From: Desulfurivibrionaceae bacterium
GTDB taxonomy: Bacteria; Desulfobacterota; Desulfobulbia; Desulfobulbales; VMSU01
Assembly (NCBI GenBank): GCA_030145275.1
Contig: JAQYVV010000002.1
Span: forward strand, 124,001 to 188,000
Length of the DNA stretch: 64,000 nt
Reading direction: 5' to 3'
The translations under genes and the position numbers were made by a program. Positions 26,586 to 33,660 of this stretch are shown piece by piece. The notes beneath the pieces were generated by a model that searched no databases, was not told where the DNA came from, and was given only the letters and a program-made list of their open reading frames with translations. Positions within the stretch are counted from its first letter, which is position 1; each line of letters begins with the position of its first letter.

Positions 26586-26765
26586 TTAAAAACAGTCATC
26601 TCTCCAGCAGCATTCAGGTTGGTCACAGTTTTCGGCACCGGGAGTCTGGTAGCAGGGGTAATTTCCTTCTGTCTCTTGGATTGTTCTGACCAGTTCTGCT
26701 TTGCGCATTTTTAAAGGTTTAATTCCGATGCTTTTTGCTTTCTTTTGAGCGTCTGCCATTTTCAT
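26586..26765 (-). CDS. Small SAP-domain protein with Cys-rich tail
   Basis: 59 residues. The N-terminal half (ADAQKKAKSIGIKPLKMRKA) is a SAP/Rho-N type helix-extension-helix, a nucleic-acid-binding motif. The C-terminal half has NYPCYQT, NCDQPECCWRDDC, a cysteine pattern found in a family of small proteins of sulfate reducers and relatives. The start at 26765 is fixed by CTGGAGGAAAAATC before the ATG; a longer frame from 26831 lacks such a site. Probably a small metal- or DNA-binding protein; the function is unknown. Confidence 0.85.
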   Translation of the reverse strand: MKMADAQKKAKSIGIKPLKMRKAELVRTIQETEGNYPCYQTPGAENCDQPECCWRDDCF

Positions 26766-26975
26766 GATTTTTCCTCCAGGAAGTAGTGTGATGGGAGTTG
26801 CTTGTTTGTAGATGGAAATTTGATTTTCCATCGATGGAAAACATTACATCACAGATGGCGGACTAATGTCAAACAAAAAAGGGGATGGAATTTCAGGTCT
26901 TCCACTGATTAGGGTGTGAGGGGATGATTTCGTGCGGGTTTGAATGGACTTAGAAGGTATTAAACGACCTACTTG

Positions 26976-27185
26976 TTAATCTTCTCCTATATAGACACTG
27001 TGCCATTTTGAATAACGAACCCAGTCGTATCTTTTTTCTCCGGCAGAGCGTCTTTCAGTAAAGCGGCGGCGCTCTGGATTGTTGTCAAGACAATCGAGAC
27101 TGTAAGCATGGCGTCGATCGGTGTCTTCCCTGCGATCAAATTCGGAACGGTTGAATACTTTATCCTTGTCGTATTTTTTATACAT
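26976..27185 (-). CDS. Small arginine-rich protein
   Basis: 69 residues from ATG 27185. It is rich in Arg and Asp with paired arginines at regular spacing (RREDTDRRHAYSLDCLDN and PERRRFTERRSAGEKR), a pattern known in small proteins of Desulfobacterota of unknown function. The frame extends upstream to 27371 through the family-C element, but that extension is repeat sequence and is not accepted as coding. The Shine-Dalgarno is weak. Confidence 0.6.
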   Translation of the reverse strand: MYKKYDKDKVFNRSEFDRREDTDRRHAYSLDCLDNNPERRRFTERRSAGEKRYDWVRYSKWHSVYIGED

Positions 27186-27663
27186 AATAAGGTCGTTTTT
27201 TTTTCTGTGAATCTGGAGGCGGGGGGAAATCAGGTACCGACAACATAAACAATAGCATGAATGTTTTTTATTGGCCACAGTGGAGGATTGCTTTTCTGTT
27301 GTAACGTAAGCGCTCCATGAACACCCCGATGTGCGTGATCGAGCCACGCGATTATACCCATTGTATATCACGGGGGTCGATCACGCACATCGGGGTGCCC
27401 CTGAAACGCTTACGGATTCGGGGTTATGCAATCTTGGGTGTACTTAATTGATTGCTAAACGTTGTAACCAGCGTCGGGTAAATGGATGGATTGCTAGCCG
27501 TTGTTCCATGGGCGCTGCCTTTTGGGGGCATGAATGGAAAAGAATCAAAAAAATAGACACTATGGTAATGAATGTCACTCAAATGATGTTTATTGTAAGG
27601 TAAGCAATTGTTTATTTGATGCTGCTTCCCTGTGCGTCAAGAACTTTAAAAAATCAAACTCCT
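27186..27663. other. Intergenic region with family C element
   Basis: About 480 bases upstream of the permease gene. It contains copy C2 (27306-27458). The rest is AT-rich sequence in which I see no gene or clear promoter. Confidence 0.6.
27306..27458 (+). repeat. Family C element, full copy C2
   Basis: GTAAGCGCTCCATGAA (27306) to CTGAAACGCTTAC (27413) forms a 108-bp hairpin. Its inner arms CACCCCGATGTGCGTGATCG and the inverse pair perfectly over 21 bases around a 34-base centre. A constant tail (to 27458) with ATCTTGGGTGTACTTAATTG follows. Confidence 0.9.
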
Positions 27664-28773
27664 ATGTTATATTTTTTTGTTGAAATACTATCAGTTTCTG
27701 CAGACCTTCTGCTGGATGCCTCTGTTTACATACTTTTTGGCATTCTCCTGGGCGGAATTCTTAAGGTCTTTCTCTCTCCTGCCTACGTGAGCCGACATCT
27801 TGGTCGTGGCAGGTTCTCCTCCGTGCTTAAAGCCGCTTTACTTGGTATCCCTATTCCCATCTGCTCCTGCGGCGTGTTGCCTGTTGCCGCTTCTTTGAAA
27901 AAACAGGGGGCAAATAAAGGCGCTACCATGGCATTTCTTATTTCAACCCCAGAATCCGGAGTTGATTCTATCTCCATCACCTACGCTCTGCTTGATCCCA
28001 TAATGACGGTGGCGCGTCCCGTTGCGGCGTTTACCAGTGCGATTGTGGCCGGTATAAGTGAGAATCTCTGGATGCCCACGATTAAAGCCAGACAGCAGCC
28101 TATGGATCTTGTCTGTCCGGTTGATTCCGGTTGCTCTGGTGGGTGTGATGACGGTGAGCATGAAAGGCAGCACGGCCTATTTGAAAAAATTTCGGCCGGT
28201 CTTCATTATGCAGTGAACGAGATATGGGATGATATTGCTGGGTGGTTTTTTCTAGGGCTTTTTCTTGCGGGGATAATTACGGTTCTTATTCCAGATGAGC
28301 TGATTTTCAAATACCTGGGCGGGGGACTGCCGGCAATGCTTATTATGCTGGTTGTTGGCATACCTTTGTACATTTGTGCGACTGCATCAACCCCAATTGC
28401 GGCAGCCTTATTGATGAAAGGGGTAAGTCCTGGAGCGGCCCTAGTCTTTTTATTGGTTGGTCCGGCAACAAACATTACCTCTCTCTCTGTTTTAATAGGC
28501 ATTCTCGGGAAAAGGGCGACGGCTGTCTATCTTGTTTCCATTTCTGTTGTGAGTGTAGTTTGCGGTTTGCTGCTTGATCAGATATACGATAGTCTAGGGA
28601 TTTCAATTTATGCAGTTGTGGGGCAGGGAGGAGAAATTATTCCCGCTGGGCTGAAACTTGCTGGTGCTTTGCTTATTCTGCTTATTTCAGTAAAACCGCT
28701 GTGGAAGATTATGAAAAGGTTTTTTTTGAAAAAGCATGCCAGATGCGGTTGTGATGGAGGGTGTAAGAGTTGA
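27664..28773 (+). CDS. SO_0444/DUF318-family permease (metal efflux type)
   Basis: About 369 residues and 8 to 10 membrane helices. The hallmark IPICSCGVLPVAASL (about 61-75) and the second-half repeat VGIPLYICATASTPIAAA show the PF03773-like permease fold. A central hydrophilic loop has Cys and His (CPVDSGCSGGCDD, EHERQHG) and the C-terminus ends CGCDGGC, both possible metal-binding sites. Relatives have been linked to copper, zinc or arsenic efflux. The start is uncertain: TTG 27616, ATG 27619 and ATG 27664 are possible, none with a clear Shine-Dalgarno; 27664 fits the family best. Confidence 0.85.
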   Translation: MLYFFVEILSVSADLLLDASVYILFGILLGGILKVFLSPAYVSRHLGRGRFSSVLKAALLGIPIPICSCGVLPVAASLKKQGANKGATMAFLISTPESGVDSISITYALLDPIMTVARPVAAFTSAIVAGISENLWMPTIKARQQPMDLVCPVDSGCSGGCDDGEHERQHGLFEKISAGLHYAVNEIWDDIAGWFFLGLFLAGIITVLIPDELIFKYLGGGLPAMLIMLVVGIPLYICATASTPIAAALLMKGVSPGAALVFLLVGPATNITSLSVLIGILGKRATAVYLVSISVVSVVCGLLLDQIYDSLGISIYAVVGQGGEIIPAGLKLAGALLILLISVKPLWKIMKRFFLKKHARCGCDGGCKS

Positions 28774-28851
28774 AAATATTACTGCGCAGGAGAGTGGATT
28801 GCTATAGCCGTTGGCTACTTTTGGAGGTCTTCGCTATCATCTAAGGGACCA

Positions 28852-29781
28852 TTAGGGTTGGAAACATGATTCGGTAAAGCGCAGGGTTTGGTTATCTGAA
28901 TCCATTAACGCTCCTATTCCTACAGGCAGAACAGTGTTTTCAGTCCCGTGGCTTAATGGGAAATGGGTCCAGATGGGTATATGGCTTTCTGTTAATTCTA
29001 AGACCCGGCTAGTAACCAGAGGCATATCGGCTATTTCTTCATAGTTTCCGGATAGAAATCCCCCTAAAATTATGCCGGATACTGCATCCAGCCGGCCCGC
29101 AAGTTTCAGCTGGGTCAGCATGCGGTCAATTTTATAGGCTGGTTCGTTAATATCTTCTAAAATCAAGATTGTGTTGTGCCAGTCAGGTTCATAGGGGGTT
29201 CCCAGTAAATGGACAAGATTTGTTAGATTCCCTCCCATAATTCGTCCTGCTGCCTGGCCAGGCCTGATTATCTGTAAATTGTTTGGCCTAATGTCTTTCA
29301 GGTTTGGCTCCGAGAAAATGCTCAGGAGATCACAGGGCGACACCTTATTGTCCCTCACCAAGGTCGAGAGCATCGGGCCATGAAAGGTAACCAATGATGT
29401 TTTTGCCTGAATTCCATTTAGGAGCACGGTGAGATCGGAGAAACCGATAAGTATTTTGGGGTTGTTTTTGATCTCTTCCATATCGAGTTTTGTTAAGACC
29501 CGAATTGATCCATATCCGCCTCTGGCTGCAATCAGGGCCTTTACTTCTTTGTCTCGCCAGAGATTTGTGAACTCAGCAATTCTTCTTTTATCTGAACCTG
29601 CTAGGTAATCATTTTTATCTATAATATCGGCAGAATACCTTACCTTAAACCCCATGTTCTTTATAATCTCACACCCTGAAGAAAGCGTTTCTGCGCTGGG
29701 AAGTGGCCCGGCAGGGGCGAAAAGGCCGATGGTGTCACCTTTACGTAAAACGGCTGGTTTGAGTGCTTCATCCATGCCCAT
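28852..29781 (-). CDS. LD-carboxypeptidase (S66 family, LdcA-like)
   Basis: 309 residues, no signal peptide, so cytoplasmic. S66 peptidases remove the terminal D-alanine from tetrapeptides in murein recycling. The nucleophile Ser lies in ARGGYGSIRVL (about 83-93), and the Glu/His partners are in LILEDINEPAYKIDRM and HFPLSHGTENTVLPVG. The N-terminal LRKGDTIGLFAPAGPLP is typical. It overlaps the upstream coaX gene by 14 bases, so the two are translationally coupled. Confidence 0.93.
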   Translation of the reverse strand: MGMDEALKPAVLRKGDTIGLFAPAGPLPSAETLSSGCEIIKNMGFKVRYSADIIDKNDYLAGSDKRRIAEFTNLWRDKEVKALIAARGGYGSIRVLTKLDMEEIKNNPKILIGFSDLTVLLNGIQAKTSLVTFHGPMLSTLVRDNKVSPCDLLSIFSEPNLKDIRPNNLQIIRPGQAAGRIMGGNLTNLVHLLGTPYEPDWHNTILILEDINEPAYKIDRMLTQLKLAGRLDAVSGIILGGFLSGNYEEIADMPLVTSRVLELTESHIPIWTHFPLSHGTENTVLPVGIGALMDSDNQTLRFTESCFQP

Positions 29782-30544
29782 TGTACCTTTTGTAAAGTAG
29801 AACGAGGCCCTCCAAGGTCAATTGCGGTTCAATGGCCTCTATGGAATCACTGTATTTTGCGATTAGAGGGGCCATGCCGCCCGTTGCGATGATTTTTGGC
29901 ATTTCAGGACTGAATTCCTGGCGTATTTTCTCGATAAGCCCATCAACCATTCCACCGTAGCCAAGCAGTATTCCTGATTTTATCGCCTCGATAGTGTTGG
30001 TGCCAATTGCTTTTTTGGGAGGTGAAGAAATATCGACCCGAGGAAGCTTTGCTGTCTGTTGTCCCAATGCATCCAAGGATATGCCTAGCCCTGGTGCGAT
30101 GGCACCTCCCAGGTATTCTCCGCGTCCGGAGACACAGTCAAAGGTGATGGCCGTGCCAAAATCTACGATGATAAGGGGGGAGGCGTATTTTGCAAAAGCG
30201 GCAACCGCATTTACAACTCTGTCAGCACCAACTTCGGAAGGGTTATCAGTTACTATTTTAATCCCTGTATCGGTAATATTATCAACCTGGACAGGGTGGT
30301 CGACGATGTTTGCGGCAAAGCTGAGCCAGCTTGAAAGGACTTGAGGTACAACACAGGCAACGATGAAACCGTCTATCTCGCTGAAGGTTATCTCTTTCAT
30401 GCCCAGAAGGCCATACAGTGCTGCGGAAATTTCATCAGAGGTGGTCTTGCGATCTGTCTTTATGCGCCAGTCAGCAACAAGCAGATCATTTTTGAAAATT
30501 CCTATTACGGTATGGCTATTGCCAATATCAACGGTTAAAAGCAT
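29768..30544 (-). CDS. coaX: Type III pantothenate kinase
   Basis: 258 residues, normal length. It phosphorylates pantothenate in coenzyme A synthesis. The ASKHA-fold phosphate motif is LLTVDIGNSHTVIGIF (residues 2-17); the substrate loop is EVGADRVVNAVAA (about 107-119), and VDFGTAITFDCV and GGAIAPGLGISLDAL are also diagnostic. It overlaps the LD-carboxypeptidase gene. The region upstream of it contains family-C copy C3. Confidence 0.97.
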   Translation of the reverse strand: MLLTVDIGNSHTVIGIFKNDLLVADWRIKTDRKTTSDEISAALYGLLGMKEITFSEIDGFIVACVVPQVLSSWLSFAANIVDHPVQVDNITDTGIKIVTDNPSEVGADRVVNAVAAFAKYASPLIIVDFGTAITFDCVSGRGEYLGGAIAPGLGISLDALGQQTAKLPRVDISSPPKKAIGTNTIEAIKSGILLGYGGMVDGLIEKIRQEFSPEMPKIIATGGMAPLIAKYSDSIEAIEPQLTLEGLVLLYKRYNGHG

Positions 30545-30867
30545 TTAGAACCTCTTTTTTTATTGAGAATACCGCAGCCATGCTTTTTTTTCTATCAATT
30601 TTCAAGGAATCTTTTTTTTGGTATAGTGCCCATTGTGTTGTCTTATAAAAATTGCTGCTATTGATATAAAGGTTAGCGATCAATTAAGTACACCCAAGAT
30701 TGCATACCCCCTGAGTCCGTAAGCGTTTCAGGGACAGCCCTATGTGCGTGATCGAGCCACGCGGATTATACTCCCTGTATATCACGGGGGTCGATCACGT
30801 GCAGCGGGGTGTTCATGGAGCGCTTACATGTAAAGTGTCTAAGACTATCGATTTACTGAGAGGTAAG
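30545..30867. other. Intergenic region with family C element
   Basis: 323 bases between the divergent coaX and zinc-binding protein genes. About half is copy C3 (30673-30827). No promoter was identified with confidence. Confidence 0.6.
30673..30827 (-). repeat. Family C element, full copy C3 (inverted)
   Basis: The constant tail (TTAGCGATCAATTAAGTACA) lies on the left and the hairpin ends CGCTTAC at 30827. Inner arms are less perfect than in C2. On the plus strand the element is open in frame with the next gene at 30868. Confidence 0.9.
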
Positions 30868-31077
30868 ATGAAGGAAGAAGAAAAAAATAAATATGTCCGG
30901 AAAAAAAGGGCCAAGAAGCATTTCCAGTGCCATTGCTGTAAGAAAGAGCTGCCGTTCTGTTGGAACTGTCCCTGTGGTTTCCAAATATGCGATGAGTGTT
31001 TTAAGGAAAATATGTGGACAATCAGTAACGGCCCCACTTGGGTGTGTCCTGATTGCGGCAGGATTAGGATGATGTGA
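30868..31077 (+). CDS. Small four-CxxC zinc-binding protein
   Basis: 69 residues from ATG 30868 with GAGAGG upstream. A basic N-terminus (EEEKNKYVRKKRAKKHF) is followed by CHCCKKELPFCWNCPCGFQI, CDEC and CPDCG, enough cysteines for two zinc ribbons. It may bind nucleic acid or protein, but the family is not one I can name. The frame continues in the same phase back to 30742 through family-C copy C3; that N-terminal extension is repeat sequence and probably not translated. Confidence 0.75.
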   Translation: MKEEEKNKYVRKKRAKKHFQCHCCKKELPFCWNCPCGFQICDECFKENMWTISNGPTWVCPDCGRIRMM

Positions 31078-31459
31078 GTTGTAACAACTGTTTTAAGTAT
31101 CGTGAAAATTATTAATGGTTAGGCGGTGGATTTAGTTGTGAATTGAGTAAGAGTGTTGTTCTTTTATTACTCGTAAGCCTTTAATAATATAGAGTTTTGT
31201 TCTGATGGGCTAAGTGTGAAAAATTGTAAGGTTCCTGTTGGCTTGCATATTGCTGTTGTACCTGGTGAGGATAAAAGCACCCGAAGAACTAATCCGGATA
31301 AACCGGAAATAAGTGCCTTAACAGTGGTCTGCAACATATTGGGAGCATTGTTCTTTTTTGGAATTATCGGAGTCTTTGCTTACCCGAAGTCTTCGCTTAT
31401 CTGGTTTTTTGTGACAGGATTTCAGTTATAAGGCACTAAAATGCAATGGAGGTTAATAG
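31078..31459. other. Intergenic region with family D element
   Basis: 382 bases. Copy D1 takes up 31289-31440. An open frame from a GTG at 31216 runs through the element, but it is mostly element sequence and not credible. The remainder is AT-rich without clear signals. Confidence 0.55.
31289..31440 (+). repeat. Family D element, copy D1
   Basis: Hairpin 1 is TCCGG (31293-31297) with CCGGA (31303-31307). The closing stem is AGTGCCTTA (31312-31320) with TAAGGCACT (31429-31437). ACAGT follows the left stem arm, as in all copies. The interior contains GGAGTCTTTGCTTACC, a relative of the motif in family A. It ends 20 bases before the small frame at 31460. Confidence 0.8.
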
Positions 31460-31591
31460 ATGGAACAGACAATGAATATAATGCCGCAAGATTATGATGA
31501 AGATGATCTGAAAATAACTGGGAAAATTTTATTTTATACCATCAACCTATGGGTCGGATTGTACATTTTGAAAGCTGTATTCTTGTCGTAA
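31460..31591 (+). CDS. Small single-pass membrane protein (43 residues)
   Basis: ATG at 31460 is preceded by ATGGAGGTTAATAG, a good Shine-Dalgarno at normal distance. The product has an acidic N-terminus (MPQDYDEDDLKITGK) and one hydrophobic helix (ILFYTINLWVGLYILKAVFL). No homologue is recalled; the size suits a membrane microprotein or an accessory subunit. It directly follows family-D copy D1, which would form its leader RNA. A chance frame cannot be excluded. Confidence 0.5.
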   Translation: MEQTMNIMPQDYDEDDLKITGKILFYTINLWVGLYILKAVFLS

Positions 31592-32212
31592 CTTTTTTTG
31601 CACCACGCATCTCGCTCGTATTGCTTCTGTAAACCCAGGTATACGCTGCCTGGCGTGGATCTACGTGTTGAGCCAAGTCTAGCTTTAACCACCTTCTTAA
31701 TTCCTTACTCTTGTTTTTTCTAAACTACATTCTAGTACAATCATCTTCCAGCACAAATATTGAGATCAGAGTTGTTTGGTTGAAAAAAAAATATCTGAAT
31801 GGTATCCATCATAAGATGGATGTTCGGGCACGGTTTTTCTGCTTAAAGGAAAATCTTTACCCAAAGAACATTGTGAAATTGCTATTTCCCTGTCCATTGT
31901 TATTGAGTATCTATTCAGCTGCACTTCATCTGCGCCCGATAATGATCTCCAGCATATCGATGTATCGAAGTCTCACTTTGTTCGCTTATCTGCTGAAAAT
32001 CATTATCGAACACATCTAAAGCACATCTGAATGGATACGCTTAGAGGGGGCCTTAAGTTTTGCGATTTTCGCTGAAGAGTTACAGTTATTGAAAGTAATA
32101 ATGGTGGGCCTGAAAAGTTGTTTTTGTGCGGGGCTATATCAGCGTAACTATTTATAATTACGATTATTTATTTGAGGAAGTAGCGAACAATTGAGGAGGA
32201 TGTTTTTTTAAC
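31592..32212. other. Long intergenic region without a gene
   Basis: About 620 bases. It contains a weak inverted pair (CCACGC near 31602 and GCGTGG near 31664), family-A copy A4 (31907-32038) and the leader of the diguanylate cyclase gene with GAGGAGG before 32213. The frame at 31711-32019 runs across the repeat and is judged spurious. Confidence 0.6.
31907..32038. repeat. Family A palindromic element, copy A4
   Basis: Ends are GTATCTATTCAGCTGCAC (from 31907) and GCACATCTGAATGGATAC (to 32038). Compared with GTAAC/GTTAC in other copies, both ends changed together (GTATC/GATAC), which keeps pairing. The interior motif CGAAGTCTCAC and GTTCGCTTATCTGC is also present, inverted, in copy A5. Confidence 0.8.
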
Positions 32213-33610
32213 ATGGAAGAAGTAATTGAGAAAATACTCATTGTGGATGATGATTTTATCTCCCAGGCTATTCTTGATACGAGATCAACCTCCACTGGCT
32301 TGGAGACCCATATATTTTCTGATGCTGAATCAGGATGGGGATTTTTTGTGCAGGAAACTCCACGCCTGGTAGTGCTGGACTGGAATCTTCCCGGTATGAC
32401 TGGTATTGAACTCTGTCGGAAGATCCGTGAAACTGCTGTCGGCCAATATGTCGCCATTCTAATTATAAGCGTGCGCGACCAGTCGGAAGATTTTGAAGAG
32501 GCCTTGAATGCTGGGGCCGATTTCTTTATGACCAAGCCGCTCCATGGGAAATTTTTTGATGCATGGCTTGCGGCGGCACGGAAAAATGTGCGAATCCTGC
32601 ATGAGATGGAAAAAAATGACGTGCAGGTGGAGAGGTACAAGCAGGAGGTTGATGATGTAAATGAGCAGCTTGAGGATATGATTAATCGGGCCAACCAGAT
32701 GGCCCAGGAGGCCGAACAGGCCTATGTTGAGATAAATCAGATTTTCAAAGCCGTTACCGGCGGTATTATTTTGGTAGACTTGGACTGTAATATCATGCGG
32801 CATAATGAATTTTTTCTAGAGATTATTGGCGGCAGTTTGGAGGACGCTACCTCTAGAAAATGCTATGAGGTGTTCAATTCCGAGCTGTGTAAGACCGATA
32901 ATTGTCCGATGCTGCGCATAAAGAATGGTGAAGATCAGATTCGCAGTCGCATAACAAAAAAAGATAGTGAGGGCAATGATGCCCATTTCAGTGTGGTTGC
33001 CACCCCTTTTCGGGGCTTGGTTGGCGAGCTGGTCGGTGTTGTTGAGCATATCACTGACATCACCAAAAGGGTGCAGGCTGAGGAGGCGCTGAAAGATAGC
33101 GAAAAAAGGTATCGGCAGTTAAGTACGGTTGATGAACTCACAGGATTGTTTAATAAGCGGTATTTAAACAATTATTTGGGCAGTGAAATAAGCAGGGTGG
33201 AGCGCCACGGTCAGCTGCTCTCCCTTATTATTATGGATATTGATAATTTTAAACACCATAATGATACCTACGGACACGCTGACGGCGATAAGGTACTTGC
33301 GCGTTTAGGTGAACTCATCACTGAACACGTCCGCTCATGTGACCAGGCATGCAGGTACGGAGGAGAAGAGTTTGTCATAGTTTTACCTTCGACTGCGGGG
33401 GAGGGTAGCGTGATGCTGGGCGAAAGGATCAGGGTTGCATTTGCGGAGGAAGGCTTCTACCCAACGCCTGATGAAAAAGTGACCAAAACATTAAGCCTTG
33501 GTATTACTCAATATGTTCCAGGTGACAATATTGAGAGTTTTATCAAAAGGGCCGACGCAAACCTGTATGCGGCCAAAAGGCAGGGGAAAAATAGAACTAT
33601 CTTGAAATAA
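32213..33610 (+). CDS. Response regulator with PAS and GGDEF domain (diguanylate cyclase)
   Basis: 465 residues, cytoplasmic. A receiver domain (about 5-120: ILIVDDDF, phospho-acceptor in LVVLDWNLPG, Lys in MTKPL) is followed by a coiled coil (about 130-175), a PAS domain (about 178-295) with a Cys-rich insert (CYEVFNSELCKTDNCPM), and a GGDEF domain (about 305-465). The active site is intact (RYGGEEF) and an inhibitory site RxxD is present as RSCD five residues before it. It should make cyclic di-GMP under control of a kinase; the nearest candidate is the hybrid kinase convergent at 33661. GAGGAGG precedes the start. Confidence 0.95.
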   Translation: MEEVIEKILIVDDDFISQAILDTRSTSTGLETHIFSDAESGWGFFVQETPRLVVLDWNLPGMTGIELCRKIRETAVGQYVAILIISVRDQSEDFEEALNAGADFFMTKPLHGKFFDAWLAAARKNVRILHEMEKNDVQVERYKQEVDDVNEQLEDMINRANQMAQEAEQAYVEINQIFKAVTGGIILVDLDCNIMRHNEFFLEIIGGSLEDATSRKCYEVFNSELCKTDNCPMLRIKNGEDQIRSRITKKDSEGNDAHFSVVATPFRGLVGELVGVVEHITDITKRVQAEEALKDSEKRYRQLSTVDELTGLFNKRYLNNYLGSEISRVERHGQLLSLIIMDIDNFKHHNDTYGHADGDKVLARLGELITEHVRSCDQACRYGGEEFVIVLPSTAGEGSVMLGERIRVAFAEEGFYPTPDEKVTKTLSLGITQYVPGDNIESFIKRADANLYAAKRQGKNRTILK

Positions 33611-33660
33611 ACCCAAGAAGGTTGTCTTTTAATGGCCCAGCCCCTTTCAACATGGCTCAC

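Noticed and set aside
31216-31431. Open frame of 71 residues from GTG 31216
   Set aside because: Most of it is family D element D1 and it has no good ribosome binding site.
31711-32019. Open frame of 102 residues
   Set aside because: It crosses family A element A4 and has no domain or Shine-Dalgarno.
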